A stretch of 64,000 nt of DNA from Microbulbifer bruguierae (lineage in GTDB: Bacteria; Pseudomonadota; Gammaproteobacteria; Pseudomonadales; Cellvibrionaceae), in the NCBI RefSeq assembly GCF_029869925.1, contig NZ_CP118605.1, positions 1,426,001 to 1,490,000 of the forward strand. Direction: 5' to 3'. A program made the position numbers and the translations under genes. Below are positions 36,376 through 44,385 of this stretch, one piece after another. The notes under the pieces were generated by a model. It did not search any database. It was given only the letters and a program-made list of their open reading frames with translations, and was not told where the DNA came from. Numbering within the stretch: position 1 is the first letter of the stretch; every line of letters starts with the position of its first letter.

Positions 36376-36410
36376 CCGGCGCCCCTCGTGCAATCCATGA
36401 GGGGCGCCGG
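36376..36410 (+). terminator. Hairpin after the TonB-receptor gene
   Basis: CCGGCGCCCCTC pairs perfectly with GAGGGGCGCCGG around an 11-base loop, 20 bases after the stop. There is no T-run, so it may reduce rather than stop transcription into the permease gene. Confidence 0.7.
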
Positions 36411-36482
36411 CTCTTCAATACCATTACCCTTTGATGCATGATGTAACCCCGCCCCCAGAACAAAAATAAAGGAATTACTCCG

Positions 36483-37679
36483 GTGCCCCTGATTTCCACT
36501 GATCAAACGTTTGCCCTTTGCGCCGTAATCATGGCAATCATTTCTTTCGGTATGTGGGCGGAAAAAACACACTGGGGTCAGAAACTGGGTGGGCCACTGA
36601 TTCTTCTGGCCACGTCCATGCTGGCGGCTAATAGCGGACTTATTCCGTTCAGTGCGCCGGTTTACGATGTCATTGCGTCGCTGCTCGTCCCCATGGCCAT
36701 ACCCCTACTGCTGTTGCGTGCAGACTTCCGCAGTATTTTTGTGGAATCCGGTTCCATGCTGCTGGCGTTTATCATTGCCGCGGCGGCGACCGCCATCGGC
36801 GCGCTCGTGGCAGCCTCGGTTCTGGACCTCGGCCAACAGGAAGCGCAGATTACCGGCACCATCGCCTCCAGCTACATCGGCGGCTCCCTGAACTTTGTTG
36901 CCACCGCCGAAGCGGTGGGTATCAAAGACTCATCACTCTATGTGGCCGGTTTATCGGCAGACGCCGCCGGTGCGGTATTCTTCCTCGTTTTATTGATGCT
37001 GCTGCCAACGTTTCAGTACATTCGCACGGCACTGCCCTCAAAATATATTGATATCAACGGTGGCAAGGCATTGCCCGCAACCCTCAGCGAGTCTGACAAC
37101 GACACAAACGCCGATACAATCCCCGATACAATCCCCGATACAAGCACCGGCAGCGAGCCCTTCCAGTTGACTCGCATCGCCAACGGCCTGACGGTCAGCC
37201 TTGTGATCTGCGCGCTCGCTGCGGCCATCACTTCGCTGCTGGATATCGGCGCGCTGTACATACTCGTGGTCACGGCCCTGACCCTGGTTGTGGCAAATTT
37301 TGCCAAACCGATCGTCAGGCAGGTCTCATCCGAGTTCGAGATCGGCTCGCTGTTCATGTATATCTTTTTTGTTGTCATCGGCGCCGGTGCCAATCTCAGC
37401 CAGGTAGTCGGCGCCGCACTCCCGATCGCGTTGCTGATCGTCGTCATGGTGCTGGTACATTTCTGCATACTGCTGTTTGTCGGCAAGCTGATGAAGCTCG
37501 ATCTAGCCGAAGTCATCATTGCGTCCAACGCCTGCATTCTGGGCCCGGCACCTGCAGCCGCCCTCGCGGCCAGTAAAGGCTGGCAGGCACTGGTTGCGCC
37601 AGGTATTCTCGTCGGTCTGTTCGGCTACGCAATCGCCACTTTCATCGGTGTGGCAATCGCCAGCATCCTCGCGCTTTAA
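36483..37679 (+). CDS. DUF819 family inner-membrane protein
   Basis: A 398-residue, ~11-helix protein of the DUF819 (YjcL-like) family. Family marks are 'GPLILLATSMLAANSGLIPF', 'GTIASSYIGGSLNFVATAEAVG' and 'SNACILGPAPAAALAASKGW'. The family is distantly like Na+-coupled sulfobacin/glutamate-type carriers, but no substrate is established. A central hydrophilic loop carries a tandem 'TIPD' repeat coded by a 12-nt direct repeat (from 37113). The GTG start follows AAAGGAATT. It directly follows the TonB-receptor gene and may import the product of the locus. Confidence 0.82.
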   Translation: MPLISTDQTFALCAVIMAIISFGMWAEKTHWGQKLGGPLILLATSMLAANSGLIPFSAPVYDVIASLLVPMAIPLLLLRADFRSIFVESGSMLLAFIIAAAATAIGALVAASVLDLGQQEAQITGTIASSYIGGSLNFVATAEAVGIKDSSLYVAGLSADAAGAVFFLVLLMLLPTFQYIRTALPSKYIDINGGKALPATLSESDNDTNADTIPDTIPDTSTGSEPFQLTRIANGLTVSLVICALAAAITSLLDIGALYILVVTALTLVVANFAKPIVRQVSSEFEIGSLFMYIFFVVIGAGANLSQVVGAALPIALLIVVMVLVHFCILLFVGKLMKLDLAEVIIASNACILGPAPAAALAASKGWQALVAPGILVGLFGYAIATFIGVAIASILAL

Positions 37680-37779
37680 TTGACCGGGGCAGTCACGTCG
37701 ATATTGCTAAAATCTATGGGACCAGACTTAGGAGTAGCGTACCCTTGCGGGGTAAGCCCATAGAAGAGTTATCCAAGCG

Positions 37780-38166
37780 ATGAGCAATGACGATCTGAAC
37801 GCAATCCTCGAACTGGACTGTGAAGCCCGCTACGAATATTTCCTCGATATCGTCGGTGAGGAGCGGGAGGTCTGGATTCTGATCAATAGCGAGGAACACT
37901 TCCTCAAGCTGCACGCCGAAGACCAGGGGGACTTTGAATATCTTCCTCTGTGGCCGAGCGCCGCTTTTGCGGAAGATTACGCCGCGAACGACAGCGATCT
38001 TACCCCGCGCAGCATTCCCCTGCCCCAGTTCCTGAACCGCTGGCTTCCCGGGCTGGACAAAGACGGCATCGACGTTGGGGTATTTCCCGGCGCAGACAAA
38101 AGTGTCTGGATCACCGGACCGGAAGATTTGGGACAGGATCTGCGGGACGAACTTGCACGGTTCTGA
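37780..38166 (+). CDS. DUF2750 protein
   Basis: A 128-residue acidic soluble protein of the DUF2750 family, seen from 'ARYEYFLDIVGEEREVWIL', 'LPLWPSAAFAEDYA' and the closing 'DVGVFPGADKSVWITGPEDL'. Function is unknown; family members are usually stand-alone. It sits outside the D-amino-acid genes in theme and probably has its own promoter in the ~100-bp spacer. Confidence 0.85.
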   Translation: MSNDDLNAILELDCEARYEYFLDIVGEEREVWILINSEEHFLKLHAEDQGDFEYLPLWPSAAFAEDYAANDSDLTPRSIPLPQFLNRWLPGLDKDGIDVGVFPGADKSVWITGPEDLGQDLRDELARF

Positions 38167-38169
38167 ACA

Positions 38170-38187
38170 AGCGGGCGTAAGCCCGCT
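38170..38187. terminator. Hairpin between convergent genes
   Basis: AGCGGGC pairs with GCCCGCT around GTAA. It lies just after the DUF2750 stop and before the DUF4862 gene on the opposite strand. No T-run. Confidence 0.6.
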
Positions 38188-38218
38188 ACTTTGTGTCAGA
38201 TAGAACAGGCAATATCGA

Positions 38219-39184
38219 TCAGGCGGCTGCGCGCTGCAGCATCTTCAGCGCACTTTCGATGTAGGCGAGCCGCTCACTGACGGTCAGGGACTCCGGACGC
38301 ACCCCGATCTTGATCCCCATAACCTCGACAGCCTGGGGACCGGCAGCGTCGATGCAGCGCTGGAATTCCGTTTCGGTAAGCAAGGAGCTGGCCTCAAACG
38401 ACCCGGTATCCGGCGTTCCCGCCGGCGGCATATGCGTATCCTGCCAGGCACCATAGGGGCCATCTGCACCGGAGACACCGGAGAACATCAACCCTCGCAA
38501 CAGCCCTGCCGCATATGCCGCCTTCAGATGCTGTACCGGCCCATCCACACTGCGCGCTTCCAGTACTGAGCGACCCCAGTTGATGCACAGGCCAATATTG
38601 CTATCGGTCTTGCGATTGAGTTCATTCACAGCCTCAATTTCCGCCTCGATGCGCAGAAAACCCTTGGCGGGTGTCTGGCCCTCAACATAAGTGTCGCAAT
38701 GTTCTATCACCAGGGCTGCGCCGTCCCAGTCCCAGCTCGACATTTCTTCCAGCGAAGCCACAAGTGCAGCCACATCCGGGCGTACCCCCTCAGCCGGGCG
38801 CGGCGCAGTGTGGATCATCATCGCCTTGACTGCCTGACGCCCAAGATGACGGTTGAGCTTGTGGATGGCCTGCCGCGCCTGCTCATAAAACGCGAGCGCT
38901 GCCTGCCGCCCCGCTGCCACGCTGGACGCAATACCAAAACCCGCATTCTCCGAGAGCCGCCCCATTACTCCGGGAATACCGGTGAACACAAAATCCCAGC
39001 ACGGATCTATGGTCGCAAGGAACCATTCGTCATCCTGCCCGTGCAACGCCCCGGTAAACGGGTGCTCCAGTCCGCGGATGCCGGGGATAGCCTTGAGGCC
39101 ACTGAAGTACGCGGTCTGGACCTCCGGGTCCCAGGATTGAGTAACCGGGGCTGTCGCATAGGCACCCACATAAAAACCCGTCAT
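38219..39184 (-). CDS. DUF4862 protein, TIM-barrel-like
   Basis: A 321-residue protein that I place in DUF4862 from 'IPGIRGLEHPFTGALHG', 'DFVFTGIPGVMGRL', 'LVIEHCDTYVEGQTPAKGFL' and 'INWGRSVLEAR'. The spacing of acidic and His residues at strand ends is like xylose-isomerase TIM barrels. No function is known to me. It is divergent from a MarR gene whose promoter holds symmetric ACTTG/CAAGT elements, so the pair is probably a regulator-enzyme unit. Its link to the D-amino-acid genes is by proximity only. Confidence 0.75.
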   Translation of the reverse strand: MTGFYVGAYATAPVTQSWDPEVQTAYFSGLKAIPGIRGLEHPFTGALHGQDDEWFLATIDPCWDFVFTGIPGVMGRLSENAGFGIASSVAAGRQAALAFYEQARQAIHKLNRHLGRQAVKAMMIHTAPRPAEGVRPDVAALVASLEEMSSWDWDGAALVIEHCDTYVEGQTPAKGFLRIEAEIEAVNELNRKTDSNIGLCINWGRSVLEARSVDGPVQHLKAAYAAGLLRGLMFSGVSGADGPYGAWQDTHMPPAGTPDTGSFEASSLLTETEFQRCIDAAGPQAVEVMGIKIGVRPESLTVSERLAYIESALKMLQRAAA

Positions 39185-39256
39185 GGTGTTTCCCTATCTC
39201 TCGCTTCCAATGTTCAACTCGAAATCAGTCGGCTGTTGCAGCCACATTCGCCCCTG

Positions 39257-39289
39257 ACTTGACAGAGGCAAGTGCACACATATACTTGC
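39257..39289 (+). promoter_or_regulatory. MarR-gene promoter with overlapping operator-like repeats
   Basis: A near-consensus promoter: TTGACA (39259-39264), 16-bp spacer, TATACT (39281-39286). It is overlaid by GCAAGT (39268-39273) and ACTTGC (39284-39289) as a 10-bp-spaced inverted repeat, and by ACTTG (39257-39261) with CAAGT (39269-39273). A repressor binding here would block both -35 and -10, fitting autoregulation by the MarR protein. Confidence 0.7.
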
Positions 39290-39318
39290 GCAATCAAGCA
39301 TTTGTGAAGGATTAAATT

Positions 39319-39741
39319 ATGCCACAGGAAACGATCAGTGCCACCCTGCTTCTGCAGAATGCTCTACAGGCGTCGCGAATCTCCAAAAAAATGGAAAGCC
39401 GCTTGAGTGTTCACGGTATCAGTATGACCGAGTATCTGGTGATGCAGAGTCTAAGCCAGGACGCGTTCAGTGAAGTTTCACGGATAACACTGGCGGATCA
39501 CCTGGGCATGAGTGCGTCGGGAGTGACGCGTCTGCTGCTGCCCATGGAAAAAAACAAAATTATTGAAAAAGTCAAAAACCCCCGCGACGCCAGACAGAGC
39601 CGGGTCAGGCTTTCAGCCACCGGTAAGAGAGTATTCGAAGAAGCCCGCGTTACCTTTGAACAGATATCCAGTGATCTGGCCTGCAACCTGACGCAAACCC
39701 AACAGGAGCGATTGGTGGAGCTGCTGGAGAAGATCCAGTAG
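39319..39741 (+). CDS. MarR-family transcriptional regulator
   Basis: A 140-residue winged-helix repressor. The recognition region 'LADHLGMSASGVTRLLLPMEK' is followed by the wing 'NPRDARQSRVRLSATGKRVFE', the MarR signature D-x-R. The start ATG follows AAGGATT. It is divergent from the DUF4862 gene with the operator-bearing promoter between them. The ligand is unknown. Confidence 0.93.
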   Translation: MPQETISATLLLQNALQASRISKKMESRLSVHGISMTEYLVMQSLSQDAFSEVSRITLADHLGMSASGVTRLLLPMEKNKIIEKVKNPRDARQSRVRLSATGKRVFEEARVTFEQISSDLACNLTQTQQERLVELLEKIQ

Positions 39742-39809
39742 TAAAACAGAAAACATACTCCGGCAAAACATACCCAGGCATGTGTAGCGAGGGGGAATCG
39801 CGATTCAAG

Positions 39810-40643
39810 TTACTCCGGGGGAGAAACATTCAAACACACAATGCTCAGCGACTCCCCCCGCTCCCCACGAAACGTATCGAGAAAATGACAGTCGCCAACC
39901 GCCGTCACCTCAGGCACATAAGTGTGCCCCATATAGACGCGATCAATTCCGTCGATAGAAAATGGGCGCAGCTGGTCGGCGGCGGTAGCTTCCGCATAAG
40001 TGACACTGTCGGCAAGGGCTTGCCGGTATTCCGGCTGGCTTCCCACACGCTCCCCCTCCACCAACACATTGCGATACAGATGCGTTACCAGCTTCCTGGG
40101 CCACAATAGTGACTTGGCTGCGATATCCACAATTGGGTTCGACAGGGGGGCCCCCGCTATCCACTGTGCATTTATCGCATCCAGTAATCGGGTCACCACG
40201 ACCCAGCTACTCTGCGGCACATCCGCGTGCACCAGTCCCGCAGTCCCCTGCGCTATATCCGTTTCAATCTCCATAGCCCAGGGCCACTGGCGGACCTTGT
40301 CGACAAGGCGCTGCTGTTCGATTTCAGGTAATTCGTAAAACCAATCACCGCCATTGGCAAAATGCAGCGGCGCCGATGCAGAATCCTCGAACCCCGCGAT
40401 CATCATGGCTTCATGGTTGCCCAGAATACTGAAGTACACCCGCTGGTCGATCATATCCAGCAGGGCCACACTATCTGGCCCACGATCAATAATATCCCCG
40501 AGACAGAAAAGTCGGTCGCGTGCGGGATCGAATGCCAGCGCATCCAGCTGATTCAGTAGTTGCTGAAGATGCCCATGCAAATCGCCTACAACAAAATCAC
40601 GCCCGACAATATTTCGTCCCACAGCTCGGTAGGTAGCCATCAT
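39810..40643 (-). CDS. Metallophosphoesterase, PrpA-like protein phosphatase
   Basis: A 277-residue calcineurin-type phosphatase. Metal-ligand motifs are in order: 'VVGDLHGH' (GDxHG), 'LGDIIDRGPDS' (GDxxDRG) and 'ILGNHEAMM' (GNHE), then a distal His in 'DRVYMGHTYVPE'. This is the bacterial Ser/Thr phosphatase (PrpA/PrpB, lambda-phosphatase-like) subgroup, which may also act on diadenosine tetraphosphate in related families. Length is slightly greater than usual, from an insert around residues 120-200. Transcribed alone. Confidence 0.88.
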   Translation of the reverse strand: MMATYRAVGRNIVGRDFVVGDLHGHLQQLLNQLDALAFDPARDRLFCLGDIIDRGPDSVALLDMIDQRVYFSILGNHEAMMIAGFEDSASAPLHFANGGDWFYELPEIEQQRLVDKVRQWPWAMEIETDIAQGTAGLVHADVPQSSWVVVTRLLDAINAQWIAGAPLSNPIVDIAAKSLLWPRKLVTHLYRNVLVEGERVGSQPEYRQALADSVTYAEATAADQLRPFSIDGIDRVYMGHTYVPEVTAVGDCHFLDTFRGERGESLSIVCLNVSPPE

Positions 40644-41049
40644 TCCGTGTATTCAATCCTCACACAGATAGTACATTAGCATGTCAGCAGAAGACTGTAG
40701 CGCTGAATTCATCGGTTGTCAGGAATAAACCGAACTGAAGTGGAAATATCCCGCTCCGGCGCGAATTCAATGGGGCCCTAGTGCGTCATACCGTTTTTGT
40801 ATGCGCCTGTGCGCCGGTTCATACCACGGAGCGACCCACACCAGAAGGGATCAGGAGGGAAGAACAGCGGGCAAGCGAAGGGCCCGCGGAATTAAATTTA
40901 TACAATCAAGTGGCGGGGCAATCAATATTTGTCGAACCGACCACGAAGCCCTGCTATATGTAAACCGGATCTCATTGAGCCTCTCAGTGACAGAATTCAA
41001 TCACCGTTCCCCAACACAGCCTTCCCTGGCACATCAGCCATAACGTCGA
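40644..41049. other. 406-bp spacer without a gene
   Basis: Only short frames of unnatural composition occur. I see no RNA gene, terminator or repeat of note. Confidence 0.4.
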
Positions 41050-41295
41050 TTAATGCCGATGCTTCCTGGCCTGCTGATACAGCGTATCTTTTAGACGCGC
41101 CCGCTGGGTTTTCAGTTCTTTGAAATGATCATCATCCGTAGTAATACCGCGCTCCTCCAGGCCACGAATGGCCTTGTCCAGTTTATGGTAATTGTCACGG
41201 TCCGTTTTGAATTGAATACTGTCCTGAATCAGGTGGCGGATACTGTCGGCAAGGTCGGGGAACTCGGTTTCCAGAGTGCGTGAGGGATTAGCCAT
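41050..41295 (-). CDS. YdcH-family small protein (DUF465)
   Basis: An 81-residue, highly charged helical protein of the YdcH/DUF465 family: 'FPDLADSIRHLIQDSIQFK', then 'YHKLDKAIRGLEERGITTDD' and 'KELKTQRARLKDTLYQQARK'. Such proteins are predicted coiled coils of unknown function. The ATG is preceded by AAGGAGCTGCAG on the coding strand, a strong ribosome binding site. Confidence 0.88.
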   Translation of the reverse strand: MANPSRTLETEFPDLADSIRHLIQDSIQFKTDRDNYHKLDKAIRGLEERGITTDDDHFKELKTQRARLKDTLYQQARKHRH

Positions 41296-41407
41296 GGACT
41301 GCAGCTCCTTATGATTGGTGCTTCCCTCAGTGTAGTCTCTGCGCGCGCGGTAACCACAAGCCAGGCCATCGGTTAAAAACAGCCAGCCGGGACAAAGCGG
41401 CGATCAA

Positions 41408-41459
41408 GAAATAAAAGTAGAAAATTAAATCCAACAAATGAAATAAAAGTAGAAAATTA
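41408..41459. repeat. AT-rich 20-bp direct repeat
   Basis: GAAATAAAAGTAGAAAATTA occurs at 41408-41427 and again at 41440-41459, a period of 32 bp. It lies downstream of the glutamine-synthetase-like gene and upstream of ydcH. Confidence 0.8.
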
Positions 41460-41559
41460 TCTCGAGGAATCTCTGAATTTCCCGGAGCAGCCCAGTCCGC
41501 ATTAGAACTGAGGCCCAGCTGGATTGAGCGCTCCGGCCCCCAATATACCGGCTTAGACC

Positions 41560-42948
41560 TCACACACTCAGCAGCAGGTGCTCCCGCTCCCACGGCGAAA
41601 TTTCCCGGTGGAACTGGCGCAACTCTTCTTTCTTTACATCGGCATACAATCGGCAAAAATCCTGCCCAAGCACCTGGTGTATCTCCTCGGCGTTCTCAAA
41701 AATTCGCAGGGCTTCATCAAACGTCGTCGGAATATAGGAACGAGACTCCCGCTCGTCATCGAGCTCTCCTTGCAACGGTGCATCCGGCTCGATTCCGTGC
41801 AGCATACCCAGGTAGCCACACACCAGACTCGCTGCGATCGACAGGTATGGATTGGTATCCACCCCGATTACCCGGTTCTCCAGCCGGCGATCCTGGGCGC
41901 CCGAGTTAGGTACACGCAAGCCGGTGGATCGGTTGTCGTAGCCCCAGGCGAGATTGGTTGGCGCACTGGAATTGGCTTCCGACTCGAAGCGACGATAGGA
42001 ATTCACATTCGGCGCGATGAAGGGCATCACCTCCATCAGGTACTTCTGGGTACCGCCGATAAAATGGCGGAATAAAGCGGTCGCATTGCCGTCTGCGTCA
42101 GAGAAGATATTCTTGCCAGTGTTTATATCCACCACACTCTGGTGTACATGCATGGCACTGCCGGGCTGATCCCGCATGGGTTTTGCCATAAACGTGGCAA
42201 ACATTCCATTGTTCAGCGCGGCCTCTTTAATAATGCGCTTGAAGTAAAACACCTGGTCGGCGAGCAACAGTGGATCACCGTGAGTGAGATTGAACTCGAC
42301 CTGGCCGGCACCATCCTCCTGAACTACGGAATCGATATGTAATCCCGCGGCCTCCGCATAGTCGTAAATGGTATCGATCACCGGGCCGTATTCGTCAATG
42401 GCAGACATCGAATAGGACTGGAGCGCAGTGCCAGATCGACCATTTCTGCCAACGGGAGGCTGGACCGGCTCGTTTGGATCAACATTTGGCTGGGTTAAAT
42501 AGAATTCCAGCTCAGGAGCAACCACCGGTCGCCACCCCTTGTCTCGATACAGGCCGATTACCCGCTTCAGAACATTACGCGGCGCGCAGGGGATTGGGTT
42601 CCCATCCAGATCGTTCAGGTCGTGGATGATCTGCAGCGCCGCCTGCTTGGCCCAGGGTACCGCCATCGCCGTGGACATATCCGGCACCAGTAACATATCG
42701 CTCTCAGCCCATTGATTGGCAATTTCCATCTCCACATCCTGGCCGGAAATGGTCTGATAGAAAATGGAAACCGGCAGATAGATCGGACTTCCTGGAGAGA
42801 ACTTACTCAATGGCATCGCTTTACCACGCGACATGCCATTCAGGTCCGGGACGATGCACTCTACCTCATCCAGTCGCCGACCGGCGAGATAAGTTTTGAA
42901 TGCGGTGGGCAGGGTTTCAAGCCATGTACGGTTATCGGACTGACTCAT
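41560..42948 (-). CDS. Glutamine-synthetase-family gamma-glutamyl ligase, PuuA-like
   Basis: A 462-residue protein with the glutamine synthetase fold. Active-site elements are 'VAPELEFYL', 'QEDGAGQVEFNL', 'GSAMHVHQS' and 'RVPNSGAQDRRLENRVIGVDTNPYL' in order. The subgroup is that of PuuA-type gamma-glutamylputrescine synthetases, not housekeeping GlnA, since the N-terminal beta-grasp is short and the adenylylation tyrosine loop is absent. Which amine it uses is unknown; no other puu gene is nearby, although a gabD lies at 51.6 kb. The gene appears monocistronic. Confidence 0.82.
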   Translation of the reverse strand: MSQSDNRTWLETLPTAFKTYLAGRRLDEVECIVPDLNGMSRGKAMPLSKFSPGSPIYLPVSIFYQTISGQDVEMEIANQWAESDMLLVPDMSTAMAVPWAKQAALQIIHDLNDLDGNPIPCAPRNVLKRVIGLYRDKGWRPVVAPELEFYLTQPNVDPNEPVQPPVGRNGRSGTALQSYSMSAIDEYGPVIDTIYDYAEAAGLHIDSVVQEDGAGQVEFNLTHGDPLLLADQVFYFKRIIKEAALNNGMFATFMAKPMRDQPGSAMHVHQSVVDINTGKNIFSDADGNATALFRHFIGGTQKYLMEVMPFIAPNVNSYRRFESEANSSAPTNLAWGYDNRSTGLRVPNSGAQDRRLENRVIGVDTNPYLSIAASLVCGYLGMLHGIEPDAPLQGELDDERESRSYIPTTFDEALRIFENAEEIHQVLGQDFCRLYADVKKEELRQFHREISPWEREHLLLSV

Positions 42949-43108
42949 GGGTGCTCCGGTGAATGACGGACTATTGACTGCAGTGTACTGGAATTTGATT
43001 AACTAGGTCCGCTGACCGTGGAAAAATAAGCGACCGATACTGAGAACGGTGATCCAAAAGAGTTGACTGCTACAAACGCGGGCAATAATTACCAACAAGC
43101 TTCTTCGA

Positions 43109-44302
43109 CTACCCAATATAATCAGAAAGATATTCAAGGAGCCACTTCATCTGCTCTCCCTTCACCGAATTAGGCATATCAGCATTAGCCAGCCATACAA
43201 ATATATCCCCCACCTGCGTCACCACCACCACACCGGACATGCCCGGCAAGTAACCTTCTTTGACATTTAGATATCTCTGGTTGTGTGCTTTGTACAGGTA
43301 AAATGCCTTACCGTAACACTGGCGAAAAACACTGGTATCGCAATTCTGCATATCCTCTGGCCGGGTGATAAAACCGGGATATTTTCGTTCAATAAGATCT
43401 GTCATCAGGTGTCCGTATGCTAGCGCACTTCCAGACAGCCCCGCGGTGGCAGAAACCGCCAGATAATCAAAGTTACCGGTGAACCGCTCACCGTAAAACT
43501 CGTTATTCCTGAAATCACGTTTGACTTCGTCCTTAGCACTCACTTCCTCAATGAAGCGTATACCCAGATTTTCCAAGGATAAAAGATCACTCAGCGCCTC
43601 GCGAACAGGAGTCTGTTGATAGTGGGCAATCACCTCACCCAGTAAGCAGTGATTGATGTTTGTGTACTGGGTGTCGGAGCCAGGTGCAAACTTCAAATGG
43701 GCAGAAGTCAGCTTATCCAGTGCATAAGGGCACCAGGGTTTGCGCCGGGAGTTAAATATCTGGTTGTTTTTTCCTACCAGTCCAGCACGATGCTCCAACA
43801 AATGCTGAATTTGGATCTCCGCGGCCTCAGGCTTGCCCTCCTCACCAGACACCAATTCCGGGAAAAACACATCCAGCACCGGTGTGTTCATTGACAAGCG
43901 CCCTTGGCGCTCCAGCTCCAATATTGCAGCCGCGGTAATCGGTTTGGTCATGCTGGCATAGCGAAAGCGAGCCGTTTCATTGAGGGAATCAGAAATTAGC
44001 GGTGTGCCGATCCAACCCGTTTCACAATGATGTTCATCGCCATTCGCTCTGATTAATATCAGCTGACTGGAAATTGCGCGCATTTTCGGGATCAGATCTT
44101 TGGCCAGACTGGAAAGCCACTGAGGAGTTCTGTTACTACAGGAAACTGGAGCAAGGAACGCTTGCACAGGGAATAGCGCCTTCATCACACCGTTGCGATC
44201 GGCAATCCAGAAATGTGTGCCGGTAGCCAAACCGGTCAAAACAACCAACAATACAATCAGATCAACTCTGCGGTTCCTAAGCCAAACACCCAGACTCGAC
44301 AT
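43109..44302 (-). CDS. Membrane-anchored serine hydrolase, class C beta-lactamase fold
   Basis: A 397-residue protein. An uncleaved N-terminal membrane anchor ('VDLIVLLVVLTGLATGTHFW') precedes the hydrolase domain. SxxK is 'SMTK' in 'FRYASMTKPITAAAIL', and YxN is 'YTN' in 'DTQYTNINHCLLGE'. The third motif is less clear; 'GMSGVVVV' near the end may stand for it. The frame extends to a GTG at 44350, but that codon lies in the pilA terminator, so the ATG at 44302 is chosen. It directly follows pilA on the same strand beyond the terminator and may be unrelated to pili. Confidence 0.8.
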   Translation of the reverse strand: MSSLGVWLRNRRVDLIVLLVVLTGLATGTHFWIADRNGVMKALFPVQAFLAPVSCSNRTPQWLSSLAKDLIPKMRAISSQLILIRANGDEHHCETGWIGTPLISDSLNETARFRYASMTKPITAAAILELERQGRLSMNTPVLDVFFPELVSGEEGKPEAAEIQIQHLLEHRAGLVGKNNQIFNSRRKPWCPYALDKLTSAHLKFAPGSDTQYTNINHCLLGEVIAHYQQTPVREALSDLLSLENLGIRFIEEVSAKDEVKRDFRNNEFYGERFTGNFDYLAVSATAGLSGSALAYGHLMTDLIERKYPGFITRPEDMQNCDTSVFRQCYGKAFYLYKAHNQRYLNVKEGYLPGMSGVVVVTQVGDIFVWLANADMPNSVKGEQMKWLLEYLSDYIG

Positions 44303-44339
44303 CACATTACCAATAACCAAGTTGAAGACCTGAAGAGAC

Positions 44340-44365
44340 AAAAAAGGCACCCGAAGGTGCCTTTT
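44340..44365 (-). terminator. pilA terminator
   Basis: AAAAGGCACC pairs with GGTGCCTTTT around CGAA; on the minus strand a T6 run follows. It ends the pilA message 20 bases past its stop. Confidence 0.9.
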
Positions 44366-44385
44366 CCGATTCGAATTCGGACAGA

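Noticed and set aside
40781-41043. Overlapping short frames in the spacer before ydcH
   Set aside because: They are short and overlapping, with no ribosome binding site and unnatural composition.
44303-44350. GTG start for the hydrolase at 44350
   Set aside because: The codon lies inside the pilA terminator hairpin and lacks a ribosome binding site; the ATG at 44302 keeps the whole membrane anchor.
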